Shown: positions 26,913 through 35,781 of the stretch, in pieces
Position numbering within the stretch: position 1 is the first letter of the stretch
How the letters are laid out: every line of letters starts with the position of its first letter
Assembly (NCBI GenBank): GCA_049426725.1
Contig: JBMSYN010000001.1
Span: forward strand, 124,001 to 188,000
Direction: 5' to 3'
Source of the DNA: UBA961 sp049426725
Lineage (GTDB): Bacteria > Bacteroidota > Ignavibacteria > Kapaibacteriales > UBA961
Length of the DNA stretch: 64,000 nucleotides
Position numbers and translations under genes: made by a program
Notes under the pieces: generated by a model
Told to the model about the DNA's origin: nothing
Databases searched by the model: none
The model's input: only the letters and a program-made list of their open reading frames with translations

Positions 26913-27557
26913 TTAACTCAGCGAAATGGAAAATATGCCTGACAATAACCATGTGATTGCAGCGAAAGAAAGAGGCACAGCAAGATTATCATCAAGTTTT
27001 AATCTTGTGGTTGATGCTTCGGCAACTGTTGCTATCAAAGAACCGATGACTGTAATCGCAAAAAAATGAAATGTAAAATCAAAAACCACAGTCCAAATTG
27101 CCGAAACAAATAATGATACAAAGAAAAATGCCATACTCCCTTGCAGTGATTTATCCAAGAAAGGAGTTGTTCCATATTTTCTTCCGATCAAAGCAGCTGC
27201 TATGTCAGATAAAATCACAATTGAATAACCAATGATTGCCAAAGACTTTGGAAAAACAGCAATTGTGATGCATGCTGCAATCATTACCCAAGAAGCACCA
27301 TTTAATACAAGAGATGTCCGATGGCGTTCATGAGGTCTTAACATCCCACCTAAAAAAGGATAAGCTAGTTTTCTAAATGATTCACTATAATACAATGAAA
27401 CATCAATCAAGATAGTGATGATTGTCATGGGAAAGAGAATCAATAATGCTGTTTTTGTGTCAATGAAGAAATATATGATGGGTATCAGCATCGACACAAT
27501 ATGGATGCTTTTTCTTTGTATTTCGCTTGTATAGGTGATTTGATCAAATTTTGACAT
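26913..27557 (-). CDS. Polyprenol/diacylglycerol kinase-like membrane protein (SEC59/DGK1/VTE5 family)
   Basis: 214 residues and about six or seven TM helices. Family features are the N-terminal RKSIHIVSM, HERHRTSLVLNGASW, the ILSDIAAALIGRKYGTTPFLDKSLQGS segment and LDDNLAVPL near the end. Members are CTP-dependent lipid-alcohol kinases or cytidylyltransferase relatives. The bacterial enzymes often phosphorylate phytol, dolichol-like alcohols or diacylglycerol. The exact substrate is unknown. It is first in the operon with bcp and fkbM, and is divergent from ispE, which may share the theme of isoprenoid metabolism. Confidence 0.85.
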   Translation of the reverse strand: MSKFDQITYTSEIQRKSIHIVSMLIPIIYFFIDTKTALLILFPMTIITILIDVSLYYSESFRKLAYPFLGGMLRPHERHRTSLVLNGASWVMIAACITIAVFPKSLAIIGYSIVILSDIAAALIGRKYGTTPFLDKSLQGSMAFFFVSLFVSAIWTVVFDFTFHFFAITVIGSLIATVAEASTTRLKLDDNLAVPLSFAAITWLLSGIFSISLS

Positions 27558-27587
27558 TTTTGCACAGATTAAAGCTTAGGATTCAAT

Positions 27588-28448
27588 GTGATTACACTTC
27601 ATGCTTATGCAAAGATAAATCTTGGACTGCGAATAATAGGCATTCTGCCCAATGGTTATCATGCAATTCATTCATTATTTCTTCCTCTTCGGGGTCTGCA
27701 CGACATTTTGACATTCAAATCGAATGACTCCAGTATTGAATTTTCAAGCAATGATGCGCTTGGCATTGCGTCAGATGACAATCTTATCGTCAAAGCAGCC
27801 AAATCATTGCAATATGTTGCCGGTATATCTCAAGGGGCCACAATCATATTAGATAAGCGCATTCCGGCAGGCGCCGGACTCGGAGGCGGTAGTTCAGATG
27901 CCGCATTCACCCTCCGCGGTTTGTCAAAACTGTGGAATCTCAATTTGAAACCATCTGAATTACAAGATATCGCACTTAATTTGGGGAGTGATGTACCCTT
28001 TTTTCTTCAAGATCATGCAGCCATTGTTGAGGGCCAAGGGGAAAAAATACAACCTATTGAAATTACCATGGATGTCTGGATTGTGATCGTATTTCCGGGT
28101 ATTCACATAGGTACGGCTTGGGCTTATGCACAGGTGAAAGAATATGCTCAACATTCTTTTCGAAAATTCGATACTTTGATACAGAATAATCATATCCATC
28201 TTAATTCAGAACATTTTGTCAATGATTTCGAAAAACCCATCCATGCAGTATATCCTGAATTATCCAAGATACAATCAACATTAAAAAAAGCGGGCGCGCA
28301 CATCGCCTTAATGAGTGGGAGTGGCTCAACGATGTTTGGAGTATTTACAAATAAAGTCGAAGCAGAAATTGCATGCGAATACTTGAATGAATATAAAACA
28401 CTTATTCTTCATGTTGAGGAAACTCCATCCAAGGAGCTTAAAACATGA
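27588..28448 (+). CDS. ispE: 4-diphosphocytidyl-2-C-methyl-D-erythritol kinase
   Basis: 286 residues from a GTG start at 27588 with TTAGGA just upstream. GHMP-kinase motifs: substrate site YAKINLGLRI, ATP-binding PAGAGLGGGSSDAA and the C-terminal MSGSGSTMFGVF. It phosphorylates CDP-methylerythritol in the MEP pathway, showing that isoprenoids (needed by HpnCD, UbiA and ubiquinone or menaquinone tails) come from this route. The stop overlaps the glgA start by ATGA. Confidence 0.96.
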   Translation: MITLHAYAKINLGLRIIGILPNGYHAIHSLFLPLRGLHDILTFKSNDSSIEFSSNDALGIASDDNLIVKAAKSLQYVAGISQGATIILDKRIPAGAGLGGGSSDAAFTLRGLSKLWNLNLKPSELQDIALNLGSDVPFFLQDHAAIVEGQGEKIQPIEITMDVWIVIVFPGIHIGTAWAYAQVKEYAQHSFRKFDTLIQNNHIHLNSEHFVNDFEKPIHAVYPELSKIQSTLKKAGAHIALMSGSGSTMFGVFTNKVEAEIACEYLNEYKTLILHVEETPSKELKT

Positions 28449-29902
28449 TAATCCTCCTTGCCAGCGCTGAACTTGATCATTTTGCAAAAGTTGGTGGACT
28501 TGCCGATATTTCAGCCGCATTACCAAGGGGTTGGGCTGATTTAGGTCATGAGCCAATTGTTATTATTCCAAAGTATCAATGCATTACAGATTCCATAGAG
28601 ATACACTCAACCAATATAGAGTTCACCATTTGTAATCTTTCTGTACGTGTATTCAAGAGTCATTTACCAGAATCTACAATATCTGTATATCTATTAGAAT
28701 GTGATGAGCTTTATGACAGACCAGGAATTTATGGAAATCCCGATGGTTATGAAGACAATGATTTGCGTTTTTATGTTTTATGCAAAGCTGCTTTTGAATT
28801 GATGATTGAGCTCAATATCTCGCCTGATGTCATTTCAGCTCATGATTATCATACCGCACTCCTAATGCCACTACTTAAGATTGATTATGCTCGGCATCCC
28901 CTGTTTTTGAATACGAAAGGTGTTCTTACAATACACAATGCTCAATATCAAGGATGGTATGATAATGAGAGGATAAGAGAGTTTAGTCACTGGGAGTTTA
29001 TTGAAAAAGATTCGCATTCTCCATTTTTGTTTCACGATCATTTCAACGCATTATATTCCGGCATCAACTTTTCAGATGCGATAATTGCAGTAAGCCCGGG
29101 CTATGCAAATGAGATTCTCACAGAGGAATATGGAGCAGGATTGCATGAAGTGTTCAATAACAACAGACATAAACTATCAGGGATATTGAATGGGGTGAAT
29201 TATGAATTGTGGAACCCCTCAGATGATTGTCATATCAATCAACATTTTACAATTCTTGACAAATCAGGAAAAGTTCAAGGCAAGAAATCCCTTCTGCAAT
29301 CACTTTTCGATGATGAAAAAGACTTACTTCCAGACTCACTGCCGGTTTTTGGCATAGTATCAAGATTCTCAGAGCAGAAGGGATTCGAGTTATTGGAAGA
29401 CTGCATAGAGAATTGCCTTAAAGACAAAAAAATACGATTGATTGTCCTGGGATCCGGTGATGCTCGATATGAAGATTATTTCTCTAGAATCCAGAATTCA
29501 TTTCCCGGCTATTGCTCTTATACTCGGGGTTATGACGAAGAATTGGCTCATAGAATTTTGGCTTATGCTGACTTTTTTCTTATGCCTTCTCTTTTTGAAC
29601 CATGTGGATTAACGCAACTTTATGCGATGAAATATGGTACAATACCAATTGTTCGACATGTAGGAGGTTTGAAAGATACAATTGAAGATTTCAATCAAAC
29701 ACAACTCATCGGAAATGGCATAACATTTTCTGAATTTACATCATCAGCATTGTTACGTGCGATAGATATTGCAATCGATATTTATAGAAATAAAAACCTC
29801 ATGAATCCATTGATTGACAATGCCATGCATTGTGATTATTCGATTCATAAAACAGCTATCCAATACATCGAATTATTCGAAACATTGAAGGAAAGGCATT
29901 AA
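28445..29902 (+). CDS. glgA: Glycogen synthase (ADP-glucose type, GT5)
   Basis: 485 residues. GT-B fold with the N-terminal KVGGLADISAALP (KxGGL nucleotide-sugar motif), HDYHTALLMPLLK, GVLTIHNAQYQG, ILNGVNYELWNP and the C-terminal SLFEPCGLTQLYAMKYGTIP. It transfers glucose to alpha-1,4-glucan. The nucleotide donor is ADP-glucose in the bacterial family. The gene is translationally coupled to ispE, an odd pairing. Its stop shares TTAA with the stop of lon on the other strand. Confidence 0.95.
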   Translation: MIILLASAELDHFAKVGGLADISAALPRGWADLGHEPIVIIPKYQCITDSIEIHSTNIEFTICNLSVRVFKSHLPESTISVYLLECDELYDRPGIYGNPDGYEDNDLRFYVLCKAAFELMIELNISPDVISAHDYHTALLMPLLKIDYARHPLFLNTKGVLTIHNAQYQGWYDNERIREFSHWEFIEKDSHSPFLFHDHFNALYSGINFSDAIIAVSPGYANEILTEEYGAGLHEVFNNNRHKLSGILNGVNYELWNPSDDCHINQHFTILDKSGKVQGKKSLLQSLFDDEKDLLPDSLPVFGIVSRFSEQKGFELLEDCIENCLKDKKIRLIVLGSGDARYEDYFSRIQNSFPGYCSYTRGYDEELAHRILAYADFFLMPSLFEPCGLTQLYAMKYGTIPIVRHVGGLKDTIEDFNQTQLIGNGITFSEFTSSALLRAIDIAIDIYRNKNLMNPLIDNAMHCDYSIHKTAIQYIELFETLKERH

Positions 29903-32418
29903 TTACGCGATACTCTTCCTGCTCTTTTTTGCGCATTGCCTCTATTTTTCAATTCTACGTTTTTACTCTTCTTTTTCATTGTTTTTTTGATTGCAGTCTT
30001 ATTTTCTACCGGTGCGTCAGATCTGCTAATAGTCCATTTCTTGAAAGCATGGGGTAAAGCTTGATCGAGTCTTTCAACAGGAATGACATGTAACCCTTTC
30101 AAGATATGAGGATTAACCTCCTGTATGTCTTTTGCATTTCCTTCTGGAATAAGAACAGTCTTAATTCCTTGTCTCTTTGCAGCAAGCAATTTCTCATTCA
30201 ATCCACCGATTGGCAAGATCATGCCGCGCAATGTTATTTCACCTGTCATTGCAATGTCTCCCCTAACAGGTTTTCCTGTTGCGGCAGAAATCATGGCAAT
30301 AGTCATAGTGATTCCGGCCGAAGGGCCATCTTTGGGAATTGCTCCTTCCGGAACATGAATATGGATCTCTTTCCCTTTTTCAAATCCGGGAGTGATATTG
30401 AGTTGTTCTGCATGCGAACGAATATATGTCAATGCCGCGCTTGCGGATTCTTTCATGACATCTCCCAATTTACCGGTTAAAGTCAACCGTTCACTACCGG
30501 GCATGATGCTCACTTCAACAGGAAGCGTATCGCCACCGACACTCGTCCAAGCAAGACCAGTTGCTATTCCAATCTTATCCGTAAGGTTTTTGGAAGCTTC
30601 TTTGAAACGGGGGGTTTTCAAATACGATTCTATGGAATCATCATTGACTTGAATACCTTTCTTATTGATTTTTTTGTTCTCAGATACAATGTGTTTAGCA
30701 ATTTTGCGAAGTATGGATGCAATTTCTCTTTCGAGATTTCTAACCCCTGATTCGCGAGTATATTCTCTGATGATTTTCAACAATGCCTTATCAGAAAAGG
30801 AAATCTTATACGACTTTAGCGCATATTCATTCAATAAATTTGGGAGAATATGTTTCTTTGCTATTTGTACTTTTTCAAAATCCAAATAACTATTCAGATC
30901 TATAACTTCCATTCTATCGAGTAATGGACCTGGTATATTGTATTTCACATTTGCAGTGGTGATGAATAGTACTTTCGACAAATCATAATCCAATTCAAGA
31001 TAGTGATCATTGAATGAATTATTTTGTTCAGGATCAAGTACCTCCAATAGTGCTGCTGATGGATCTCCTCTGAAGTCCATGGACATTTTATCTACTTCAT
31101 CCAGCAATATCACAGGATTAACAGTTCCTGCTTTTTTCATGGCAGCTATGATTTTACCGGGCATTGCTCCGATATAAGTTCGGCGATGTCCTCGAATTTC
31201 AGCTTCATCTCTTATGCCACCCAGCGATATTCTCACAAAAGATCTTCCTAAAGCTCGTGCAATTGATCTTGCAAGCGATGTTTTTCCAACACCTGGAGGA
31301 CCAGATAAACAAAGGATTTGTCCTTTTGCAGTACCTGCCATCTTCAATATTGAAATAAACTCAAGAATTCGCTCTTTGGGTTTTTCCATATTGTAGTGAT
31401 CCTCATTTAGGATTTTAGCAACATGGGACAGATCCGTTGAATCCTCTGTTTGTTTTGTCCAAGGCAATGCAATGACAGTCTCCAAGTAAGTTCTCAAAAC
31501 AGAATATTCCGGTGACATTGACATTGTTTTTTTGAATTTGTCAAATTCTTCCATCACCCTTTTCTGAATATCTTCCGGCATACCTGCTGATTCTATACCT
31601 TGCAAAAGCGTAATCATTTCCGGAGCAAGTTCTTCATCACCATCTAATTCTTTTTGTAATGCTCTAATTTGCTCTTGGATATAATATTTTCTTTGAGTTT
31701 TTTGAATAGAATCAGCAACTTTAGTATCCAATTCTTCCTCAAGTTTCAGTACTTCAAGCTCATCTTTCAATATACCTAGCAATTGCTTGTATTGCATTTT
31801 GAGTGAATGTTGTTGAAGTATTTGTTGCTTCGCATGTACATTTTTGTCAATATTAGCAGCAGCATAGAATAACTTTCGATTCGGATCTTCAATATTCTCG
31901 AAAGCAGATTGAATTTCAGGAGGCAGATGTTTATTGGTTGCTACATAAGCTGAAAATGCTTCTTCTGTTTTTCTGATATATGCTTCCAGTTCGGGGTCGA
32001 TTTCGCTTTCATCTTGCTTCATGATGCTGATGCGAGCTTCAATGCATTCAGGATTTTCTACAGGAGATTCAATCACACCGTGAAACACCCCTTCAACCAA
32101 CACTTTCAAGAGATTATTTGGAAGTCGGATCACTTGAAGAATTTTACAAATAGTTCCATGAGGATAGACATCTCCAATACCTGGTTCGTCAATTCCTGCT
32201 TGCATTTGCGTTGCCGCAAAGATGAATTTATCTTTTTCTAGGGCTTGTGAAACAGCTTTCAGCGAGGAAGTTCGCCCAATTAATACCGGAAATATCATAT
32301 AAGGGAAAATGATAACATCTCGAAGTGGCAGCACGGTGAGATGTTCAGGGATTATCTGCGATGTATCTTGTTCTGAACCGGAGGTAATGGATTCAAGCAA
32401 TTCTTCATTTGTTGACAT
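29899..32418 (-). CDS. lon: ATP-dependent protease Lon
   Basis: 839 residues. LonA order: N-terminal substrate domain (about 25-215), coiled region with RALQKELDGDEE, AAA+ with Walker A GPPGVGKTS and Walker B VILLDEVDKM, then the protease domain with catalytic Ser in KDGPSAGITM and Lys in GGLNEKLLAAKRQG. The C-terminus has an unusual basic tail (from about 810, rich in Lys/Arg). It degrades damaged and regulatory proteins in the cytosol. The intergenic region to the divergent permease gene is only 86 bases and holds a TATAAT on the + strand. Confidence 0.97.
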   Translation of the reverse strand: MSTNEELLESITSGSEQDTSQIIPEHLTVLPLRDVIIFPYMIFPVLIGRTSSLKAVSQALEKDKFIFAATQMQAGIDEPGIGDVYPHGTICKILQVIRLPNNLLKVLVEGVFHGVIESPVENPECIEARISIMKQDESEIDPELEAYIRKTEEAFSAYVATNKHLPPEIQSAFENIEDPNRKLFYAAANIDKNVHAKQQILQQHSLKMQYKQLLGILKDELEVLKLEEELDTKVADSIQKTQRKYYIQEQIRALQKELDGDEELAPEMITLLQGIESAGMPEDIQKRVMEEFDKFKKTMSMSPEYSVLRTYLETVIALPWTKQTEDSTDLSHVAKILNEDHYNMEKPKERILEFISILKMAGTAKGQILCLSGPPGVGKTSLARSIARALGRSFVRISLGGIRDEAEIRGHRRTYIGAMPGKIIAAMKKAGTVNPVILLDEVDKMSMDFRGDPSAALLEVLDPEQNNSFNDHYLELDYDLSKVLFITTANVKYNIPGPLLDRMEVIDLNSYLDFEKVQIAKKHILPNLLNEYALKSYKISFSDKALLKIIREYTRESGVRNLEREIASILRKIAKHIVSENKKINKKGIQVNDDSIESYLKTPRFKEASKNLTDKIGIATGLAWTSVGGDTLPVEVSIMPGSERLTLTGKLGDVMKESASAALTYIRSHAEQLNITPGFEKGKEIHIHVPEGAIPKDGPSAGITMTIAMISAATGKPVRGDIAMTGEITLRGMILPIGGLNEKLLAAKRQGIKTVLIPEGNAKDIQEVNPHILKGLHVIPVERLDQALPHAFKKWTISRSDAPVENKTAIKKTMKKKSKNVELKNRGNAQKRAGRVSRN

Positions 32419-32504
32419 AAAATCAGGGCTTCCAAGTTGAAATATGGTATAATAGGGCAGAAATGACGATAGAAGGTCATAATCATTTTATGTAATTTAG
32501 GAAT

Positions 32505-33824
32505 ATGCAATCACTTTCCTTTTATAATATCGTTGAAACTTTGCTGAATCCCAGTATCTTAATTGTGCTCACGGGATGTATTCTGATTGCCATTCAATCA
32601 GCTGCAATAGGCACTATTACGGTACTCAAAAAGCAATCTTTGTCCGGAGATGCCATTGCTCATGCCGTCCTACCTGGTTTGTGCATGGCATTTTTATTGT
32701 CCGGGGAAAAATCTTCCATGCTGTTTCTTATAGGCGCAGCTTTAACAGGATGGCTTGGTTTATTTACTATTCAATGGCTTTATTCCAATACAAAACTCAA
32801 GAAAGATGCAGCAACCGGAATTATACTTTCGGTGTTTTTTGGAATAGGAATATTGTTACTTACTTTCATTCAGCAAACAGGAAATGGTCAACAGTCGGGT
32901 CTTGATACCTTTCTTTTAGGAAAAGCTTCCGCCATGCTTCCCGAAGATCTATTACCACTGATGATTTCCACAACCTTCATACTGGGCGGGATATTGTTAT
33001 TGAAAAAAGAATTCATTCTCATCATATTTGATAAGGAATTCGCTGCATTCAATGGGCTTCCGGTATCTATTCTTGAATTTCTTCTACAGTTGATGCTCAT
33101 CATAGCCATTGTGACCGGAATTACTGCAACCGGAGCTATTCTTATTGGTTCTATTTTGATTATTCCCTATGCTATAGCTAGTTTTTGGAAGAGGGATATC
33201 GATGGGATTTTATTGATTGCAATTTTTTCATCAATTGCATCCAGTTTTTTGGGAATTTTGATCACAGTGTTTTTCCCCCATATCCCAACCGGAGCTACAA
33301 TTGTACTTGTACTATCGATATTATTTTGCATTTCGGCATTATTCTCTCCGAAAAGAGGAATTTTAAGCAGAGTAAATCTTCAAAGAAAACATCATAAACA
33401 AACAATCGAAGACAATATTCTGAAATATTCATATCATCATGTTGAACACAATCAATCACCATTACACCCTTTGCCACAAAAAGCAATGATACCAGTAGAA
33501 TATATGAGTTCGCAAGTTCCTGAATTCCAGAAATACATCACTCAATTGCAAAGTCATGGATTTGCAGAAAAATATTTAGATGAATCCGTGATTTGCATCA
33601 CAAAAGAAGGATTGCTTCGTGGAATGAAAATCACTCGTTTGCACCGTTTATGGGAAGCCTACCTCATACATGCAGCAAAGTTTGACATAGATCATATTCA
33701 TGATGATGCAGAAAGCATAGAGCATATTCTCACACCGGAATTGGAACAACAATTGCAATCCCTTTTGGGAAATCCCATGACTGATCCTCATGGGGAACAT
33801 ATACCTCCTTCTTATTTGCATTGA
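32505..33824 (+). CDS. Metal ABC transporter permease (ABC-3 family) fused to a DtxR/MntR-type metal-sensing domain
   Basis: 439 residues. Residues 1-280 are an ABC-3 (MntB/ZnuB) permease with about eight TM helices and the phrases SGDAIAHAVLPG and ATGAILIGSILIIPYAIA. From about 320 the protein reads like the second half of DtxR/MntR: a winged-helix remnant (VPEFQKYITQLQSHGFAEK, ICITKEGLLRG), then the metal-binding and dimerisation domain with RLHRLWEAYL, DDAESIEHILT and LGNPMTDPHGEHIPP. The His, Glu, Glu-His ligand pattern of MntR is kept. It probably imports Mn, Zn or Fe. The ATPase at 46033-46809 is a possible partner. No solute-binding protein is near. Confidence 0.87.
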   Translation: MQSLSFYNIVETLLNPSILIVLTGCILIAIQSAAIGTITVLKKQSLSGDAIAHAVLPGLCMAFLLSGEKSSMLFLIGAALTGWLGLFTIQWLYSNTKLKKDAATGIILSVFFGIGILLLTFIQQTGNGQQSGLDTFLLGKASAMLPEDLLPLMISTTFILGGILLLKKEFILIIFDKEFAAFNGLPVSILEFLLQLMLIIAIVTGITATGAILIGSILIIPYAIASFWKRDIDGILLIAIFSSIASSFLGILITVFFPHIPTGATIVLVLSILFCISALFSPKRGILSRVNLQRKHHKQTIEDNILKYSYHHVEHNQSPLHPLPQKAMIPVEYMSSQVPEFQKYITQLQSHGFAEKYLDESVICITKEGLLRGMKITRLHRLWEAYLIHAAKFDIDHIHDDAESIEHILTPELEQQLQSLLGNPMTDPHGEHIPPSYLH

Positions 33825-34519
33825 TGAATCTTCTCCTTACTATATATCGATCCTTTAATGTTGTATTCATTACACTGGCTTATGCAATTTCTTATCGCTT
33901 AAGAGCATTGCTAGGCATTGATGTTTCTTTTCAGAATTCAGCACACAATTGGGCACATGCCGTTATTCGGAATTGCAAGATTCACATTGAAGTTATTGGA
34001 TCAGAGCATATTCCGCAGCAAGCTGTATTTATTGTGAATCACAGAAGTAGTGCTGATATATTTGTTTTACTAGAAATTCTTCCTAAACACTCTGCATTTG
34101 TATATAAACAGGAATTATTAAATCACCCATTAATTGGAATTGCCCTTCGATTATCGCCCTATATACCTGTTGACAGAAGTTCTCCTAAAGCAGCAGCTAT
34201 GTCTATTCTGAAGGCGAAATCCATGCTGAAGGATGGTCATTCAATCATTATTTTTCCTGAAGGTACATGGTCTTATCCACCTCATGATATCTTACCATTT
34301 AAAAAAGGATCATTACTGATGGCAAGCAAAACAGGAGTTCCCATTATTCCAATTGCAATGGTTGGAACGGAGACAATCACTCGTCCTGATGGTTTATTGA
34401 TTCATTCGGGGACAGTAAAAGTGAGGATAGGCTTGGCTCATGTGGCATATTCTCACGACCATGATCAAGCCGAGCTTTTCAGAAAAGAAATGCAAGGATT
34501 AATGGAAAGCATTCAGTAG
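33824..34519 (+). CDS. plsC: 1-acyl-sn-glycerol-3-phosphate acyltransferase (PlsC family)
   Basis: 231 residues from the ATG at 33824, which shares its first base with the preceding stop (TGATG). Acyltransferase motifs are NHRSSADIFVL (HX4D), VYKQELLNHPLIG and FPEGTWSYP (motif III). N-terminal hydrophobic helix. It acylates lysophosphatidate to phosphatidate in membrane lipid synthesis. Its 3' end overlaps the convergent namZ gene by seven bases. Confidence 0.92.
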   Translation: MNLLLTIYRSFNVVFITLAYAISYRLRALLGIDVSFQNSAHNWAHAVIRNCKIHIEVIGSEHIPQQAVFIVNHRSSADIFVLLEILPKHSAFVYKQELLNHPLIGIALRLSPYIPVDRSSPKAAAMSILKAKSMLKDGHSIIIFPEGTWSYPPHDILPFKKGSLLMASKTGVPIIPIAMVGTETITRPDGLLIHSGTVKVRIGLAHVAYSHDHDQAELFRKEMQGLMESIQ

Positions 34520-35781
34520 GCTGGATATAACAAATATTTTTCTCTTTGAGCTTCAAAGTCAATTCTCCCCTTATTCACTGCTGCTCGAACTTCATCATCA
34601 GTCCCACCTAAAAGCAGAGCATTCACCAAATCATTGTTTGCCATAATCTTTCTGAACATGGATTTAGGTTCATCTTTTACATATTCAGAAGTAAAATGTT
34701 GAGGAAAGAAATGCCTTAATGCCAGTAGTAATTCAATCCCTGCGCTAAATGGTTTATCATTGGGATTACCATCACAAAACAACATGATTCCTCTGCAATC
34801 TTTATTGGGATATTTTCCGGTTGTTATTCTATATACACCCACACCCTGTTTAACTCCATACATGAGGAGATTCTCTTTGACATATTCTTGGAATTCATTC
34901 GGCTGAATATCAGGCGAAGCACAATACTGAAATGGAAATGAAGTGCCGATACCAATGCCGGCTGATCCAATTTCACCAATTGGACCTGTCATGGCAGCTC
35001 CTCTAATAGCATTGACCGTTGGAATATTTGGTGAAGTGGGTACAAATTGCAAACCTGTTTGTTCCCAAATCATCGACCGTTTCCAATCCTTCATTTTCAG
35101 CACTTGCAGATCAGCTTTGACGATTTTTCCGTTTTTCTTCGGCAATAATCCCTCTCCATTCACAAATAAAGCAAACTCACCTATTGTCAGGCCATGGAGA
35201 TATGGGATTGGAACAATTCCTACAAATGAGAGCATGTCAGAATCTGCTACAGAGCCATCAATAATGAGTCCACCAAGCGGATTAGGTCTGTCAAGGATGA
35301 ATATCTTCTTTCCAAATTCAGCACAAGCATCCATGACATTATAAAGAGTGGATATATAGGTATATGATCGAATACCAATATCTTGGATGTCCACCACAAC
35401 TATATCACAAGATTCCAGCATGCTTTTGACTGGTCTTCTAAATTTGCCATATAAGGAATATGCAGGAACTGAAAATAATGAATCATTGCCCACTTCTTGT
35501 CCGGCAGGCGCTGTTGCATAAAATCCGTGTTCCGGAGTAAGGATACTAACTAATGTGCACTCCCCTGTTTCTGAAAATATCTTGGCAGTTAAATCCAAGT
35601 CTTTCGTTCTTCCTGATGTATTGGTGAGCAAAGCAATTCGCTTACCCACCAATGGTGCAAAATTCATTTCAATTAGATTATCTATGCCAAGTGATACTTC
35701 AGCTGATTCTTGTGCCAAAGAAGAGCAATGCATCAAAATGACAAATAAATAAAGCAAGAAGTGAAAATGCATCTTCATCAT
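34513..35781 (-). CDS. namZ: Exo-beta-N-acetylmuramidase NamZ-like (DUF1343)
   Basis: 422 residues. A signal peptide (MHFHFLLYLFVILMHCSSLAQ) is followed by the DUF1343 fold: GKRIALLTNTSGRT, LTPEHGFYATAPAGQEV, DIQDIGIRSYTYI, ILDRPNPLGG and AIRGAAMTGPIGE. NamZ-type enzymes remove terminal N-acetylmuramic acid from peptidoglycan fragments, as shown for Bacillus and Tannerella members. The signal peptide puts it in the periplasm or outside. The start overlaps the speA stop (ATGA); an ATG three bases on is equally possible. Confidence 0.9.
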   Translation of the reverse strand: MMKMHFHFLLYLFVILMHCSSLAQESAEVSLGIDNLIEMNFAPLVGKRIALLTNTSGRTKDLDLTAKIFSETGECTLVSILTPEHGFYATAPAGQEVGNDSLFSVPAYSLYGKFRRPVKSMLESCDIVVVDIQDIGIRSYTYISTLYNVMDACAEFGKKIFILDRPNPLGGLIIDGSVADSDMLSFVGIVPIPYLHGLTIGEFALFVNGEGLLPKKNGKIVKADLQVLKMKDWKRSMIWEQTGLQFVPTSPNIPTVNAIRGAAMTGPIGEIGSAGIGIGTSFPFQYCASPDIQPNEFQEYVKENLLMYGVKQGVGVYRITTGKYPNKDCRGIMLFCDGNPNDKPFSAGIELLLALRHFFPQHFTSEYVKDEPKSMFRKIMANNDLVNALLLGGTDDEVRAAVNKGRIDFEAQREKYLLYPAY

